Shown here: positions 1 to 10,328 of the stretch, one piece after another | Position numbering within the stretch: position 1 is the stretch's first letter | Layout of the letters: every line of letters begins with the position of its first letter | From: Neckera pumila | Lineage: Eukaryota; Streptophyta; Bryopsida; Hypnales; Neckeraceae | Assembly: GCA_963969595.1 (NCBI GenBank) | Contig: OZ018410.1 | Coordinates: 37,801,413-37,865,412 of the forward strand | Direction: 5' to 3' | Length of the DNA stretch: 64,000 nt | Made by a program: the position numbers and the translations under genes | The notes under the pieces: model-generated | Told to the model about the DNA's origin: nothing | Seen by the model: the letters and a program-made list of their open reading frames with translations, nothing else | Database searches by the model: none

Positions 1-122
1 ATCCAATGAATAAAAGGATCTCATTATTTATATCCAAATGGGTCAATTGAGGTTTTGGATTTGGCAATGTGAAAGCAAGAGTCTTGTTGTGAGTGATAAC
101 ATGCTAAAACAAGGAGTGTCCA

Positions 123-985
123 AGGATGCTTTTTAGCATAACAAATCTTTACTTTCACACTACACTAGGTACAATTTCGGCAAAAATTAGGAGTACTTTT
201 GAGTATACATTTAATGCTCAAAGTACTGGAAGGACTTTACTGAAAAATCCATTATGACATGAGGAAACTTTAGCCAATGATTGTAGAATCTTACCTATAC
301 AAATTAACATACTTAAAGACCAGGATTAATGAAATTTGAAAATGATAAATGGTGATAATGTTGAAAGTTTAAAACTAAATGTACCATAAGTACTTTTTCA
401 CAAATAGAGGCAAAAAAAAAAGTCATAAAAATATTCAAAATTTTGGAGATTTAAACACTATCCATCCTACAATATGCATATGTGGTGCTTTATTAATCAA
501 AATATCAATCAAAATAATATATTTTCAGTCTTTTTTCCTCCACAAAAGGTAGTACCCATCTGACTTCCAAATTCTAGTAAATATTGCAATTATGGTCTTA
601 CTATCACCAAGAATCCCTTGCATAGTAAATACTTTACCATTGCGCAAACTAGTGTGCCTTTTTAATTGTTCATTTGGCCACTACAAAGTACTTTGTACAT
701 TTCCTGCAAACCTGACATATTTTTTTTGTCGGTAAAGTATTGTATAGAGATGGCTAAAACATTGGATTGGGTTAGAATGTGGTAGAATACCTTCTCTACA
801 AGATTACTTACAACTAATATCAAATAGAAAGCCAAAACAATGTATTTTTTATTTTTATAAAATACTTTTATATATAAAATATCCCTCCAAAGTACTTTTC
901 TGACGTATTTTTTAGGGGGACGTAGTGTGCTTTCACCTCCACGGATGCTTTTTATCATAACAAATCTTTACTTTCACATTATTAA
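123..985. repeat. Direct repeat pair of about 40 bp flanking AT-rich DNA
   Basis: A segment starting GGATGCTTTTTAGCATAACA at about 125 recurs at about 944 with only a few changes and the same downstream text (AATCTTTACTTTCACA). The roughly 780 bp between them is AT-rich and has no convincing gene; the minus-strand 98-codon frame at 662-958 resembles no family I know. This could be an old segmental duplication or degraded element ends. Confidence 0.45.
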
Positions 986-1001
986 AAAAGATAAACTCAA
1001 T

Positions 1002-1195
1002 ATGCTAATTTCCATTAAAATGGCGCCATTCTAGAACTTTAGCACTTTTACAATTCAAAATGGCTGTTCTGAAATCTATACCAATCCTAGATGGTTCAAA
1101 ACGGCTGTTTCAAAATCTATACCCGTCCTAGATGGTCAAAATTGCACGCTGTCAAAATGGCACGTGGAATACCTCCATTTTAACAAAATTTCCCA
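1002..1195. mobile_element. MITE of the ATGGCGG family, copy 1
   Basis: A 194 bp non-autonomous element with imperfect terminal inverted repeats. The left end contains TTAAAATGGCGCC and the right end CTCCATTTTAACAAAATTTC. The 5 bp TCAAT occurs directly on both sides (997-1001 and 1196-1200), as expected for a target-site duplication. It is the most diverged of three copies here (others at 1763-2078 and 33092-33232). The superfamily is not assigned. Confidence 0.6.
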
Positions 1196-1204
1196 TCAAT
1201 TAAT

Positions 1205-2451
1205 TTAACCCCTAAAGGACTAATATGTATTTTTTGGCTATGTAGAACTTTGGGGCAGGTATGTATGACAAGAGATTTCAATATTTTTGGCCGAAATTTT
1301 AATAGATGGTAGAGACAAGGTCACAAGGAATATCTTTTATATGTACTAAATTTCATGACATTTGAAAATATGAGTCAAAAGTTGTGGCCTAATATGTTAA
1401 TTTTTTTGTAAATGGGCAACACAGGCAGATAAAAAAGAATCACTTTTTTCAAAAATAAAAGTTTGAAATTGGTTTTCTAAAATTATATATACATCAATAC
1501 ATGGAAAGCTTTGAATAATTTGATTTTGATTGATGAGTCAAAAGTTATGAAGATTTTTTTTTATGGGTAGTTATGGATTCCCTACTCTAAAATAAACTTT
1601 GAAGTCCTTTATTTTACTCAATTTCAATACTTTTTGAAAAAAACAAAATGTCATGATGGAGATTGTTTATTATAACATTGCAACCACTGGGAGGCATTTT
1701 TCAATTCTATAATTAAATTCTTAACAATTTTGTATTTTGAATCATTCTCTACTATTGTCTACATGGCCAATTTTGTTAAATGGCGGTATTCTTAGTGCCA
1801 TATTTTTGTTGTGCCATTTTTTTAGAGCACCCATTCTAAACCTCTAGAATAGGTATAGATTTCAAACATCTAAGATTTTTGTAGATTTCAAACATCTTGA
1901 AACCAGATAGGTTTCAGACCGACTGTTCTAAAAAATCTAGAATTGGTATAAATATAAGATATCTAGAACAAGCGTAGATTTTTAGAATGTACAACAAATG
2001 TAAATTTCAGAACGGCCTTCCTGAATTGAAATAATGTGTCATTGTAATGGAATACCGCCATTTTAACGTAATTGACCATCTACTTACTATTTTTTTCAAA
2101 TGATGTGAAATTTTACAAGCATGTGGCCAACTTGTTTAAGAAAAAGCATCCAAAAAAACACCACCATTTTGGACATCTTTTCATAGAAAAGTGAGCTTGT
2201 GAAGTGCAGCTACCTTGTTTTTTGCAAGTCCAAAACAATGATTTCAATGAATTTGATTGTTTATATCTTGCAATCCACAGGGTGGAAATTTCTGAAATTT
2301 TTATCACATGTTCTCAAGTTAGCATACTACAAGATCCTACGGTTACATCTGCCAAAAAAGAGTTTTTAATCAAAAGTTCGGTACTTGTTCTAAAAATGGC
2401 AGTTTTGGAACGTGTTCGATGAAAACATAGTCTTGGAACTTGAGGGGTTAA
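1205..2451 (+). repeat. AT-rich dispersed repeat, copy A, possibly a non-autonomous DNA transposon
   Basis: This unit aligns along its length with 51283-52214 (copy C) and with the two halves of 25080-26695 (copies B1 and B2). Shared landmarks include GTCAAAAGTTATGAAGATTT, CTACTCTAAAATAAACTTT, TTGTTTATTA.AACATTGCAA and CACCACCATTTTGGACAT. The ends carry a short inverted repeat, TTAACCCCT on the left and AGGGGTTAA on the right, so it may be a TIR transposon relic. No coding capacity is seen. A MITE interrupts it at 1763-2078; copy C lacks that insertion. Confidence 0.65.
1763..2078. mobile_element. MITE of the ATGGCGG family, copy 2, nested in repeat A
   Basis: A 316 bp element. Its left end reads ATGGCCAATTTTGTTAAATG and its right end ACGTAATTGACCAT, and TTAAAATGGCGGTATTCC-type inverted termini are clear on both sides. 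TCTAC flanks it directly at 1758-1762 and 2079-2083. The related repeat C near 51820 shows the uninterrupted target (CTACAATCTACTAACTATTT), so this is a real insertion. The interior contains several short 'AGATTTCAAACATCT'-like repeats. Confidence 0.72.
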
Positions 2452-2454
2452 TGG

Positions 2455-3484
2455 TTGTATCTTGATTAGTTTTACTCCTTTGAAAATCTCAAAAAAATAG
2501 GTTTATATGGGGTTCATACTTCGTGGAACAAAAACATGTCTCTCCTCGTCCGCATATTCTTGTCTCTGAGAATTAGAATCAAAATCCAGAGGACTGTACG
2601 TGCTGACGTACAATGACGCAAACGTCAACTACTTTCAACGATTCCACGCTTCTGTTCACATTCCATGGGTCAACTTTCGAAGCATGAAATTTCTCCGTCA
2701 GCTCTCAATGAATAACTTATGCAAATCCGGTGCCTTTCCCACTCCCATCCTCTGCACCAGCACTGCACCTGCAGACCCACGACTCCGACAACTAACTCGA
2801 TGTAGAACGTTCAGCTACGTACCAATCTACTTGTTTCGACAATCCAGATAGAAAGACACAGCAGCTAAATGTGGCCGAAGGATGGCTTTGCAGATCAATG
2901 TAGAAATGAAGAATGCATCTCATGGGTTCAGTAATCAAATCAGTTTGTGAGAGATAAAGAATCTTAGTGGTGGATGCTTTAGTCTCCTTCGAAAACAGCC
3001 CTAACCGTTCATTGTAGCGCCATGTGTACATAATGTTGTAGATTTTTCACAAGCACAGTTTGAAGCGTATTGATAATTCTTCAGCAAAACCCTCAGTGAC
3101 TAAGGGTTGACAGACTCAGCCTTATCAGCTTGCACGAAACAGTGCCAGTGCTTTCGACGAAGTCAACCGAGAATGGAGTGAGAAGCACGGAGCAAGGATT
3201 GGGATACCATCCGGTACAACTTCCTTGCAGTCAATACACTTTCATGTCCTGGAACCTGCTGCAGCTGCGACATGCCGCGGTTTAATGCTAGCTGATGAGA
3301 AGAGGAACCTAGCTTCCATGGAGAATAAATAGCTCATCATACAACCACAATTAACCAAACCAAAATCATTCACAACGTACGTCGAGTATATTGTGCACTA
3401 CTACTGGAGCTGGCTCTTCAATCGATCACAGCTTCTGAGCTTGGCATTCGTAGTGTTGCTTCAGGTACAACTGAGTCACTAGCT
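2455..3484 (+). promoter_or_regulatory. 5' flank and promoter of GLP1, shared with the other GLP copies
   Basis: About 1 kb upstream of GLP1 is homologous to the regions upstream of GLP2 and GLP3. It begins near AAATCTCAAAAAAATAGGTT and includes the CTCCTCGTCC motif and the block ACGTCAACTACTTTCAACG. A TATA-like ATAAATA at 3325-3331, in the same context (TTCCATGG.GAATAAATAGCT) in all three copies, sits about 155 bp before the ATG and implies a leader of roughly 120 bp. No separate gene is seen here. Confidence 0.6.
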
Positions 3485-4895
3485 ATGGCCGTCATGTACT
3501 GGCTTGTGATCGCCTGCGCATTTCTGGGCGCTCTGCAGGTTGCGAAGGCTGCGGACCCCGACCCCCTGCAGGACTACTGCGTGGCGGATCTGAAGTCCAA
3601 GGTGGTGGTGAATGGGTTCCCGTGCAAGTCAAGGGACACTGTCACCGCCAAGGACTTCACGTACACCGGATTCCGCAAACCTGGTAAGCTCCATGCCAAT
3701 TCCTATTCACTTACTCTGGACAGTTTTGATTTGGACAACATTCGGAATCTCGAAATCAGTCCCGAGGAGATTGGGGAATCGCAGTCACGCCCTCTTGGTT
3801 TTGATCTAGGATTGAGTAGGTGCAAATTGTTGGTTGTATTGCGCTACTCGTCGTCAGTTTTAGGAATCTTGTCATTCTTGTGAGATGTTCGAACTGTCTC
3901 TTGTGACGTTGTTACTTATGCTGTCCATGGGGTAGTCTTGAAATTTGGTTGCGCCCGGTATCGCTTCAGATTCCTGCTCGTGCAGTGTTTTCTGTGATTA
4001 CTTTTAGTGGGGTATCACTCTAGAGAAATTCAATTAGTCCATAGTAAAACCATGGAGTTTCGAAACATGAGTATGAAATCCAAATAAATTATTTTTAGTC
4101 CATAGTGCAACAATGGAATTCACTTCGAAGTTTCAGTACATGAAATCCAGAGTAGTCCTTATTAGTGCATCCATGGAATTTCGAAGCTAGCTTAAGTACG
4201 GAATCCAAAAAGTCCATACTGCAACCATGGTATTCGAAGCTAGAGTGTGGAATTTCAGGCTCTATTCGATCTTAAGTACTCAAGTTGTGAAATCCCTGGG
4301 ATGCACTCGGTCTATGAAATTTTTGAAAATCTCTCTTGTTATGGGCTTCCCTGGAGCGCATATGACTAGTGCAGTGGTGTATGTCCTCGGATCGATTCAT
4401 AAACCTAACTCTGTGTTGTGCTTCCCCGCAGTGTACCCGACCTCCGTGTCCGAGACGGGAGCCACCGCCGACCTGGCCTCCGTGCATCAGATGCCCGGCC
4501 TCAACACGATGGGCGTCAGCCACGCACGACTCGACTTCGCCATTGGCGGCGTCATCCCACTCCACACCCACCCTCGCGCCTCGGAGACTCTCTTCGTGTT
4601 GAAAGGCTCCATCTACACAGGCTTCATCAGCGACGACAACCAGCTGTTCGCCTCCGTTCTGCAAGTCGGCGACTTCACCGTGTTCCCGAAAGGCAGCCAG
4701 CACTTCCAGCTGAACGTGGGGAACGAAACCGCCATCACGTTCAACACGCTGACGTCGCAGAGTCCCGGGTTCTTGTTCACGGCCAACCAGATCTTCGTGC
4801 CCAATATCACGAGTGCTGTGATTGAGAGGTCGTTCGGGGTGAATGGCACCACTGTGAAGGATTTGAAGAGCGGGATTCCGAGGTACTGGGGTTGA
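3485..4895 (+). CDS. Germin-like protein GLP1 (apoplastic cupin), two exons
   Basis: Exons are 3485-3683 and 4432-4895 (GTAAGC donor, CCGCAG acceptor, phase 1), giving 220 residues, the usual GLP length. A signal peptide covers about residues 1-22 (cleavage after AKA), so secretion to the cell wall is expected. The mature N-terminus has the paired cysteines C32 and C47. Cupin motif 1 carries the metal ligands H111, H113 and E118 (HTHPRASE); motif 2 supplies H157 (FPKGSQHFQLNVG). N-glycosylation sequons NET and NIT are present. Germins and GLPs are Mn-binding hexamers that may have oxalate oxidase or superoxide dismutase activity; which applies here cannot be read from sequence. The intron holds four roughly 58 bp tandem repeats. 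It is the most diverged of the three GLPs and starts with the conserved MAVMYWLVIACAF. Confidence 0.93.
4036..4265 (+). repeat. Tandem repeats of about 58 bp in the GLP1 intron
   Basis: Four degenerate units, each beginning near AGTCCATAGT and containing AACCATGGAATTTCGAAGCT followed by GTATGGAATCCAAA, start at about 4036, 4096, 4154 and 4211. The same minisatellite is in the GLP2 intron (four units, about 6975-7200, opposite strand) and the GLP3 intron (three units, about 14478-14640), so it predates the gene duplications. Confidence 0.7.
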
Positions 4896-5226
4896 GAAGA
4901 AAACACGCAGGCATTCTTTGGAATTGGCACCCGACTTGGGCCCCAAATGGCGCATTCTGGGCAGCTTTGATACTGTTGATAGTGGTGGAGTTTTAAAAAT
5001 CAGGAGTGGAAGGGAAATGGGATTCATTGATCAATATATCTATGTACACGAGCTGCACAGATTGTGACAGCGCTAGCTCTTGCTAGTACAATTTTTGCCA
5101 AGTTATGTCACTCTCTAGTTGAGTGACGATTCATGAACACGTCCGTCACCTGTATATGGTGGATGGGAAATCAACAATGCAATAAATAAATTATAATTCT
5201 TTTGCCTTCAAAATTGAGCTCCGACG

Positions 5227-5452
5227 GTGATTTTTCAGGGACGCCCAGCCTTTCGACATCCAACTCTCGCAGGGGTTTGCAGTCCTGATGCAACGATACA
5301 AGAGATTCCTACTGAGGTCACCTGGCTGCAAGCTCGTAACTCTAGCTGCAAAAGTTCTCTCAGCTGTGCAAGTGAGCGTAAGCTTTCATCTGTGATCAAT
5401 GCACTGTAATAACACATACGGATCACTTTCAGAGGCCTGCCGCAATTGGTTT
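5227..5452 (-). pseudogene. Fragment of an F-box/LRR (FBL-type) gene
   Basis: On the minus strand the frame running down from about 5452 gives cysteine-containing leucine-rich repeats of the FBL type: YYSALITDESLRSLAQL, then RELLQLELRACSQVTSVG and ISCIVASG. After that a one-base frameshift is needed to continue as CKPLRELDVERL, also typical of these repeats. There is no F-box, no start and no room for a whole gene, so this is a relic of about 70 codons captured between GLP1 and GLP2. Family assignment rests on the L..L.L..C..(I/V)T..G pattern. Confidence 0.62.
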
Positions 5453-5935
5453 TGGATCATTGGGGGATGGAGGAGTTGTTGAGGGGTCTGTTATTATGTC
5501 AATTTGGCACTATCTTCTGACTCTCGGACGAAGCTATTATGATCGGTCTGGAATGACCAGTTATACTATTTAACATCCGGTACTCAGCGATGGTCAACCT
5601 GGAGTAGGATTGAGACGTTTAGACAAAACACTCTTGGTCTCTTGCTACAATTTAACCAACGTGCTTGCTCCAAGGGGTCCTCTCACGTAAAGCTATTGCA
5701 GCTGTTGCCGCTCCAGAAGTTGGGGACCGTACTGTATCATGACATAACGCAGATCTGTGAAGACCACTCGAAATTAAGATTATTCCAGTATGGACATTGG
5801 AAGAAATTTGGAACAAACGAGTTTCAATATCGGCCGTCATCTGTTTGACAAAGGAAACTGAAGAAATGTGGCTCCATGGACGCAACTATATACAAACACG
5901 TTCCCAGCATCACCTTTTCCAGCTAGAAATTGTCA
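5453..5935. other. Unannotated spacer between the FBL relic and the GLP palindrome
   Basis: Moderate-GC spacer with short open frames on both strands (for example 5642-5848 plus, 5652-5885 minus). None shows a recognisable domain or splice-consistent extension. It may be more of the captured F-box region, but I cannot support that. Confidence 0.4.
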
Positions 5936-6337
5936 CCGCAGTCCCAATTTTCAATCGCCATATCCATTATCTGCCACTTAACGGTGACACACGGGCTCAT
6001 GAATCGTCACTAAACTAGCTCAGACATAAACTTGCAAAAATCATGCTAGGAAGATCTAGGCTAAGGCTGTGGCAACAAGTGCACCTCGTGTTACGTAGAA
6101 CTATCAATGAATCACATTTTTCTTTAACGATACTGACTAACACCTCAACGAATGTGTGTCTTCTTATAAACGTCCAAAAATCATACTACGGAGAAGAGCG
6201 CTATTGCAACCAGCGCAGCTCGTGTACGTCGAACAGCCAATGATTCGTATTTTCCTTCACCTATACTTAATGATTTCGACCACTATCAAGCTGCCCAGAA
6301 TGCGCCATTTCGGGCACTGAATTCCAACAAATGCTTG

Positions 6338-7704
6338 TCAACCCCAGTACCTCGGAATCCCGCTCTTCAAATCCTTCACAATAGCGGCATCCACCCCGAA
6401 CGACCTCTCAATCACTGCACTGGTGATATTAGGCACGAAGATCTGGTTGGCCGAGAACAAGAAACCAGGGTTTTGCGACGTCAGCGTGTTGAACGTGATG
6501 GCGGTTTCGTTCCCCACGTTGAGCTGGAAGTGCAGGCTTGCTTTCGGGAAGACGGTGAAGTCGCCGACTTCGAGAACGGAGGCAAACAGCTGGTTGTCGT
6601 CGCTGATGAAGCCTGTGTAGATGGAGCCTTTCAACACGAAGAGAGTCTCCGAGGCGCGAGGGTGGGTGTGGAGGGGGATGACGCCGCCAATATCGAAGTC
6701 GAGACGGGCGTGCGTGATGTCCATTGTGTTGAGGCCGGGCACTTGTAGCACGGAGGCCCGGGTGGCGGTGGCTCCCGTCTCGGACACGGAGGTCGGGTAC
6801 GCTGAGGGGAAGCACAATACTGAGTTAGGTCTATGAGTCAATCCAGGGTTATACATCTTTAGTCAGGTGCACTCCCATGGAGTCCATAACAGGAGAGAAT
6901 TCCAGAAACTGAATAGACTGAGTGCATCCCAGGAATTTCACTACTTGAGTAAGGTCAAATAGAGTCTGAAATCCCATACTCAAGCTTCGAAATTCCATGG
7001 TTGCAGTATGGACTGTTTGGATTCCGTACTTAAGCTAGCTTCGAAATTCCATGGATGCACTACTACGGACTATTTTGGATTCCATACTGAAGCTTCGAAG
7101 TGAATTCCATTGTCGCTCTAGGGACTATTTGGATTCCATACTCAAGTTTCGAAATTGCATGGTTGGACAGTACTAGTGTACTCCGGACTAAATGGATTTC
7201 TCTAGAGTGATACCCCACTGAAGTTAATCATAGAAAACACTGCATAAGCAGGAATCTGAAGCGATACCCCACAACAAACTTTCAAGACTACCGGGCCATA
7301 GACAGCATAAGTAACAACCTCACAAGAGTCACAGTTTGAACATCTCACAAGATTCCCAAAAATTTACGATACAACCAGCCAGTTGCACCTACTCAAATGT
7401 TACTCAATCAAAACCAAGTTCTTCAATTCGAGATTGATTTCTAGATTCCATTGCCCAAATCAAAAGTGACCAGAGTAAGTGAATAGGAATTAGCATGGAG
7501 CTCACCAGGTTTGCGCAATCCGGTGTACGTGAAGTCCTTGGCGGTGACAGTGTCCCGGGGCTTGCACGGGAACCCATTCACCACCACCTTGGACTTCAGA
7601 TCCGCCACGCAGTAGTCCTGCAGGGGGTCGGGGTCCGCAGCCTTCGCAACCTGCAGAGCGCCCAGAAATGCGCAGGCGATCACAAGCCAGTACATGACGG
7701 CCAT
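6338..7704 (-). CDS. Germin-like protein GLP2, two exons
   Basis: Minus strand; exons 7704-7506 and 6801-6338 (GTGAGC donor, CCTCAG acceptor, phase 1), 220 residues. The signal peptide and the C32/C47 pair are identical to GLP1. Ligands H111, H113, E118 and H157 are all intact (HTHPRASE and FPKASLHFQLNVG). It differs from GLP3 by only a handful of residues, for example NTMD for NTMG and the C-terminal VDAAIVKD for VDGSTVKI, fitting a recent inverted duplication. The TATA-like box is at 7844-7850 on the minus strand. Role as for GLP1: secreted Mn-cupin of the cell wall. The frames running antisense through exon 2 are shadows of this GC-rich exon. Confidence 0.93.
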
Positions 7705-7843
7705 AGCTAGTAACGTAGTTGCACTTGAAGCAACACTACGAATGCCAAACGGAGAAGCTGTGATCGATCGAAGATCTAGCTTGAGTAGTAGTGCACAGTA
7801 TACTCGATGTTGTGAATGATGAAGGTTTGGCTGAATGATGAGC

Positions 7844-7850
7844 TATTTAT
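7844..7850 (-). promoter_or_regulatory. TATA-like box of GLP2
   Basis: ATAAATA on the minus strand, in the context TTCCATGGGGAATAAATAGC, about 145 bp before the GLP2 ATG. Identical context precedes GLP3 (13786-13792) and nearly identical context GLP1. Confidence 0.5.
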
Positions 7851-8833
7851 TCCCCATGGAAGCTAGGTCCCGTTTCTCATCAGCTAGCCTGCCTTAAACC
7901 GCGGCATGTCGAAGCTGCAGCAGGTTTCAGGACATGAAAGTACAGTATGTGGACTACACGGAAGTACGTTGTACCGCATGGCGTCCAGTCCTGGCTTCGT
8001 GCTTCTCACTCCATTCTCGGTTGACTCCGTCGAAAATGCTGCCTCTGTTTCGTGCAAGCTGATTCTGTCAATCCCCCATTTCATTTTCATTGCGGGTTTT
8101 GCTGATCGAAGTGTTATCAACTTGCTTTAAACTTTGCTTGTTAAAAGTCGAAAACTCTAGCTACACATGGCGCTCCAATGAATAAGTTTTGGGTCTTTTT
8201 GCACCTACAAGACACTGTGAGGTTTCTTCAAATCTTTACCTTGGCAATTCAGAAAAACCCCGGCAAAGAAGCTCATAGAAATATACATTAAGAAAAACGA
8301 TTTTGAGTAGTCATCGAAATAAACTATGATTCTTCGTTTTATGTTGTACTTGTGACTATCTTTGCACATAAGCTTCAGTGAATAGTTTGAGATCTTCTTA
8401 CGTTGATCGTCACAACAAACAGAATTGTAGCTTTGCGGTCTAGATACTATACATCGACTTGTCTGTCTGAGGCCTGGGAATCTGCGTCTGCAGGTTCAGT
8501 TACTTCAGGAGTGTTGCAGAGGAAGGGGAGTGAGAAAGCCACAGGATTTGCATATTCAATTAGACGGGCGGAAAGGTTTGATGCTTCGAAAGGTGACACA
8601 TGGAGTGTGAACAGCTAGAAGCCTGATATCCTATAAAGTAGTTGGCTTCAGTTTGCGTCAAATGTTTTCATGCTTGTGGAAATTGCTGTGGACAGTCCTC
8701 TCGAGTTTGGATTAGAATTTGCAGCTCTGTCAGAGAGGAATTCTCTACTGAGCTGGAGGGGATGGGAGTGTCGGTATTGTTTTAGTACGGAACCTTAATG
8801 GACCTCATTAATTTGAGCCTCTCATTGGACGAG

Positions 8834-9362
8834 GGAGGACGTTAAATCGTGCCATTCTTTGTGGGTCCGGCTGTCAGTTTGACGGGCTGTTAGATCAGTG
8901 CCTAGCCAAGCGCCAAGGTAGCTGGGTGCAGGGTGCAAGACCGTGACACTGACGAAACTCAGGACAACCACGTCCTTCAGAAGGTGGCGGGTTAGGGTTT
9001 GGGTCTTTGTTCAACTAGGAACTAATTTACAAATCCCATATTGCTTGTAAACCCTCCTACCACCCCATTATGTATATAAAGAGTTGTCTTTTCAATTCAA
9101 AACACAAATCATGAATGGCTTTTGAAGCAAAATGAAATAGATGTGACGTCATTCCAAATCATGGGCCCATTTCAAATGGACAATTTAAAGTCTTGCAGGC
9201 TTATGGTTGTTTTGAGTTTTGTTGGGGTCGCTATCCTACACGATTGCGGTCGTGGTCCTTCACCCTATGCCCAGCTACTCGTGCGCTTGGCTAAGCGCCG
9301 TTCTGATAGCCCGTCAAACTAACAATTGGGCCCACAAAGGATGGCACGATTTAATGTCCTGC
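8834..9362. mobile_element. 529 bp Mutator-type non-autonomous element in the left palindrome arm
   Basis: Terminal inverted repeats of about 75 bp. The left end starts GGAGGACGTTAAATCGTGCC; the right end closes GGCACGATTTAATGTCCTGC. Both arms also share GTTTGACGGGCT. Flanks are TTGGACGAG (8825-8833) and TTGGACAAG (9363-9371), a 9 bp target-site duplication with one change. The matching site in the right arm near 12810-12825 is empty (CTCCTCGTCCAGTGAGAGGC), so insertion came after the palindrome formed or hit only one arm. Long TIRs plus 9 bp TSD are the Mutator/MULE pattern. No transposase is present; the 66-codon frame at 9122-9322 is not convincing. Confidence 0.85.
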
Positions 9363-10110
9363 TTGGACAAGGAGAGGCATGTTTTTTTGGCATAAAAGCA
9401 TGAACCCCATATGAACCTACGTTTTGAGATTTGATGCTTTAATTAGTTAAAAATCGGAAAAAAAATAAAAACTTAATAATAAAAATTGGCCATATATAAT
9501 AATTCTATAGAGATGGTCATTCATCAAAAGAACCACCAAAATAATATTTTGTGTGTTTTAAAATGTAAGAATAAAGAAGCTCTGTTTGTAGACTTCCACA
9601 CAACACAAAATGATCTATATTTAGAATTCCTTCCATATATAGCTATAAGTCTACTAGAAGACCATTCCCTCTTAATGTCAGCTCCAAATTTGTTTTTTTG
9701 ATACTAAATAGTACTAAACCCCCTCAAAATTGGCAAATGTAACATGAAATTGGGGGCTATTTTTGGATAGTAAAACATTTTTGAAATTGCAAAAGAATTA
9801 GGGAAGGTGTATAATGGTCATGAGCACCTTTCCGTATAAATCTTAAATCATCTAGTTCCAATATCCAGAAGTTATGTCCAAAAAACAAATCAACATGTAG
9901 GGTGTGATCCAAAATAGTACAAGTGTTTGTTGCAATCACCCCCCTATAGAAGTGTATCGTCTAGATTTTTGTTTAAAACTTAAATCTTCTTGTAATAAGG
10001 AGAGACCAAGGTCATTTAAAGATATACTTAAAGTAAGCATTTTGAAGACTCATAGATTATCTACGCAGAGAGCCCTCCTCCATCATCATAATTCAATATT
10101 TGGCCAGCTA

Positions 10111-10328
10111 TTATAAGAGTATGGGATATTTTAAGTGAGTTTTTAAGTATAGTTCTAGACATAAAATTTTAAGTAATGACCTTTAAGGCAATTTTTAGCA
10201 AAATTTTACTAGAAATACATGTGTTTCTGGTCAAATTTTGCTGAAAATTGCTTTAATGGTCATTACTTAAAATTTTATGTCTAGAACTATATTTAAAAAC
10301 TCACTTAAAACACCCCATTCTCTTGTAG
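10111..10328. mobile_element. Foldback (hairpin) element of about 218 bp
   Basis: A near-complete inverted repeat. The left arm contains TTAAGTGAGTTTTTAAGTAT, AGTTCTAGACATAAAATTTT and AAGTAATGACC; the right arm repeats these in reverse complement up to CTCTTGTA. Arms are about 95 bp around a short centre near ACATGTGTTTCTGG. It sits just inside the palindrome spacer and has no partner on the right side. No clear target duplication was found. Likely a MITE or foldback element. Confidence 0.65.

Larger units (their letters stand above)
5940..10070. repeat. Left arm of the large GLP inverted repeat
   Basis: This arm pairs in reverse complement with about 11728-15665. It carries GLP2, its 3' flank, its promoter and the AT-rich DNA beyond. 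Paired landmarks are the GLP start codons (7704 and 13932), the stop codons (6338 and 15270), TGATCGAAGTGTTATCAACTTG at about 8103 against 13510, and AAATTGGGGGCTATTTTTGG at about 9748 against 12040. The summed coordinates shift by 164 between the inner and outer parts. Two changes in this arm account for that: a 538 bp gain (529 bp element plus target duplication) and a loss of about 370 bp near 9447. GLP1 and its flanks are a more diverged third copy of the inner part. Confidence 0.88.

Noticed and set aside
4272..5027. 251-codon minus-strand frame across GLP1 exon 2 (and counterparts at 6335-6748 and 14860-15273)
   Set aside because: These are antisense shadows of the GC-rich cupin exon; they repeat in all three GLP copies only because the sense exon is conserved.
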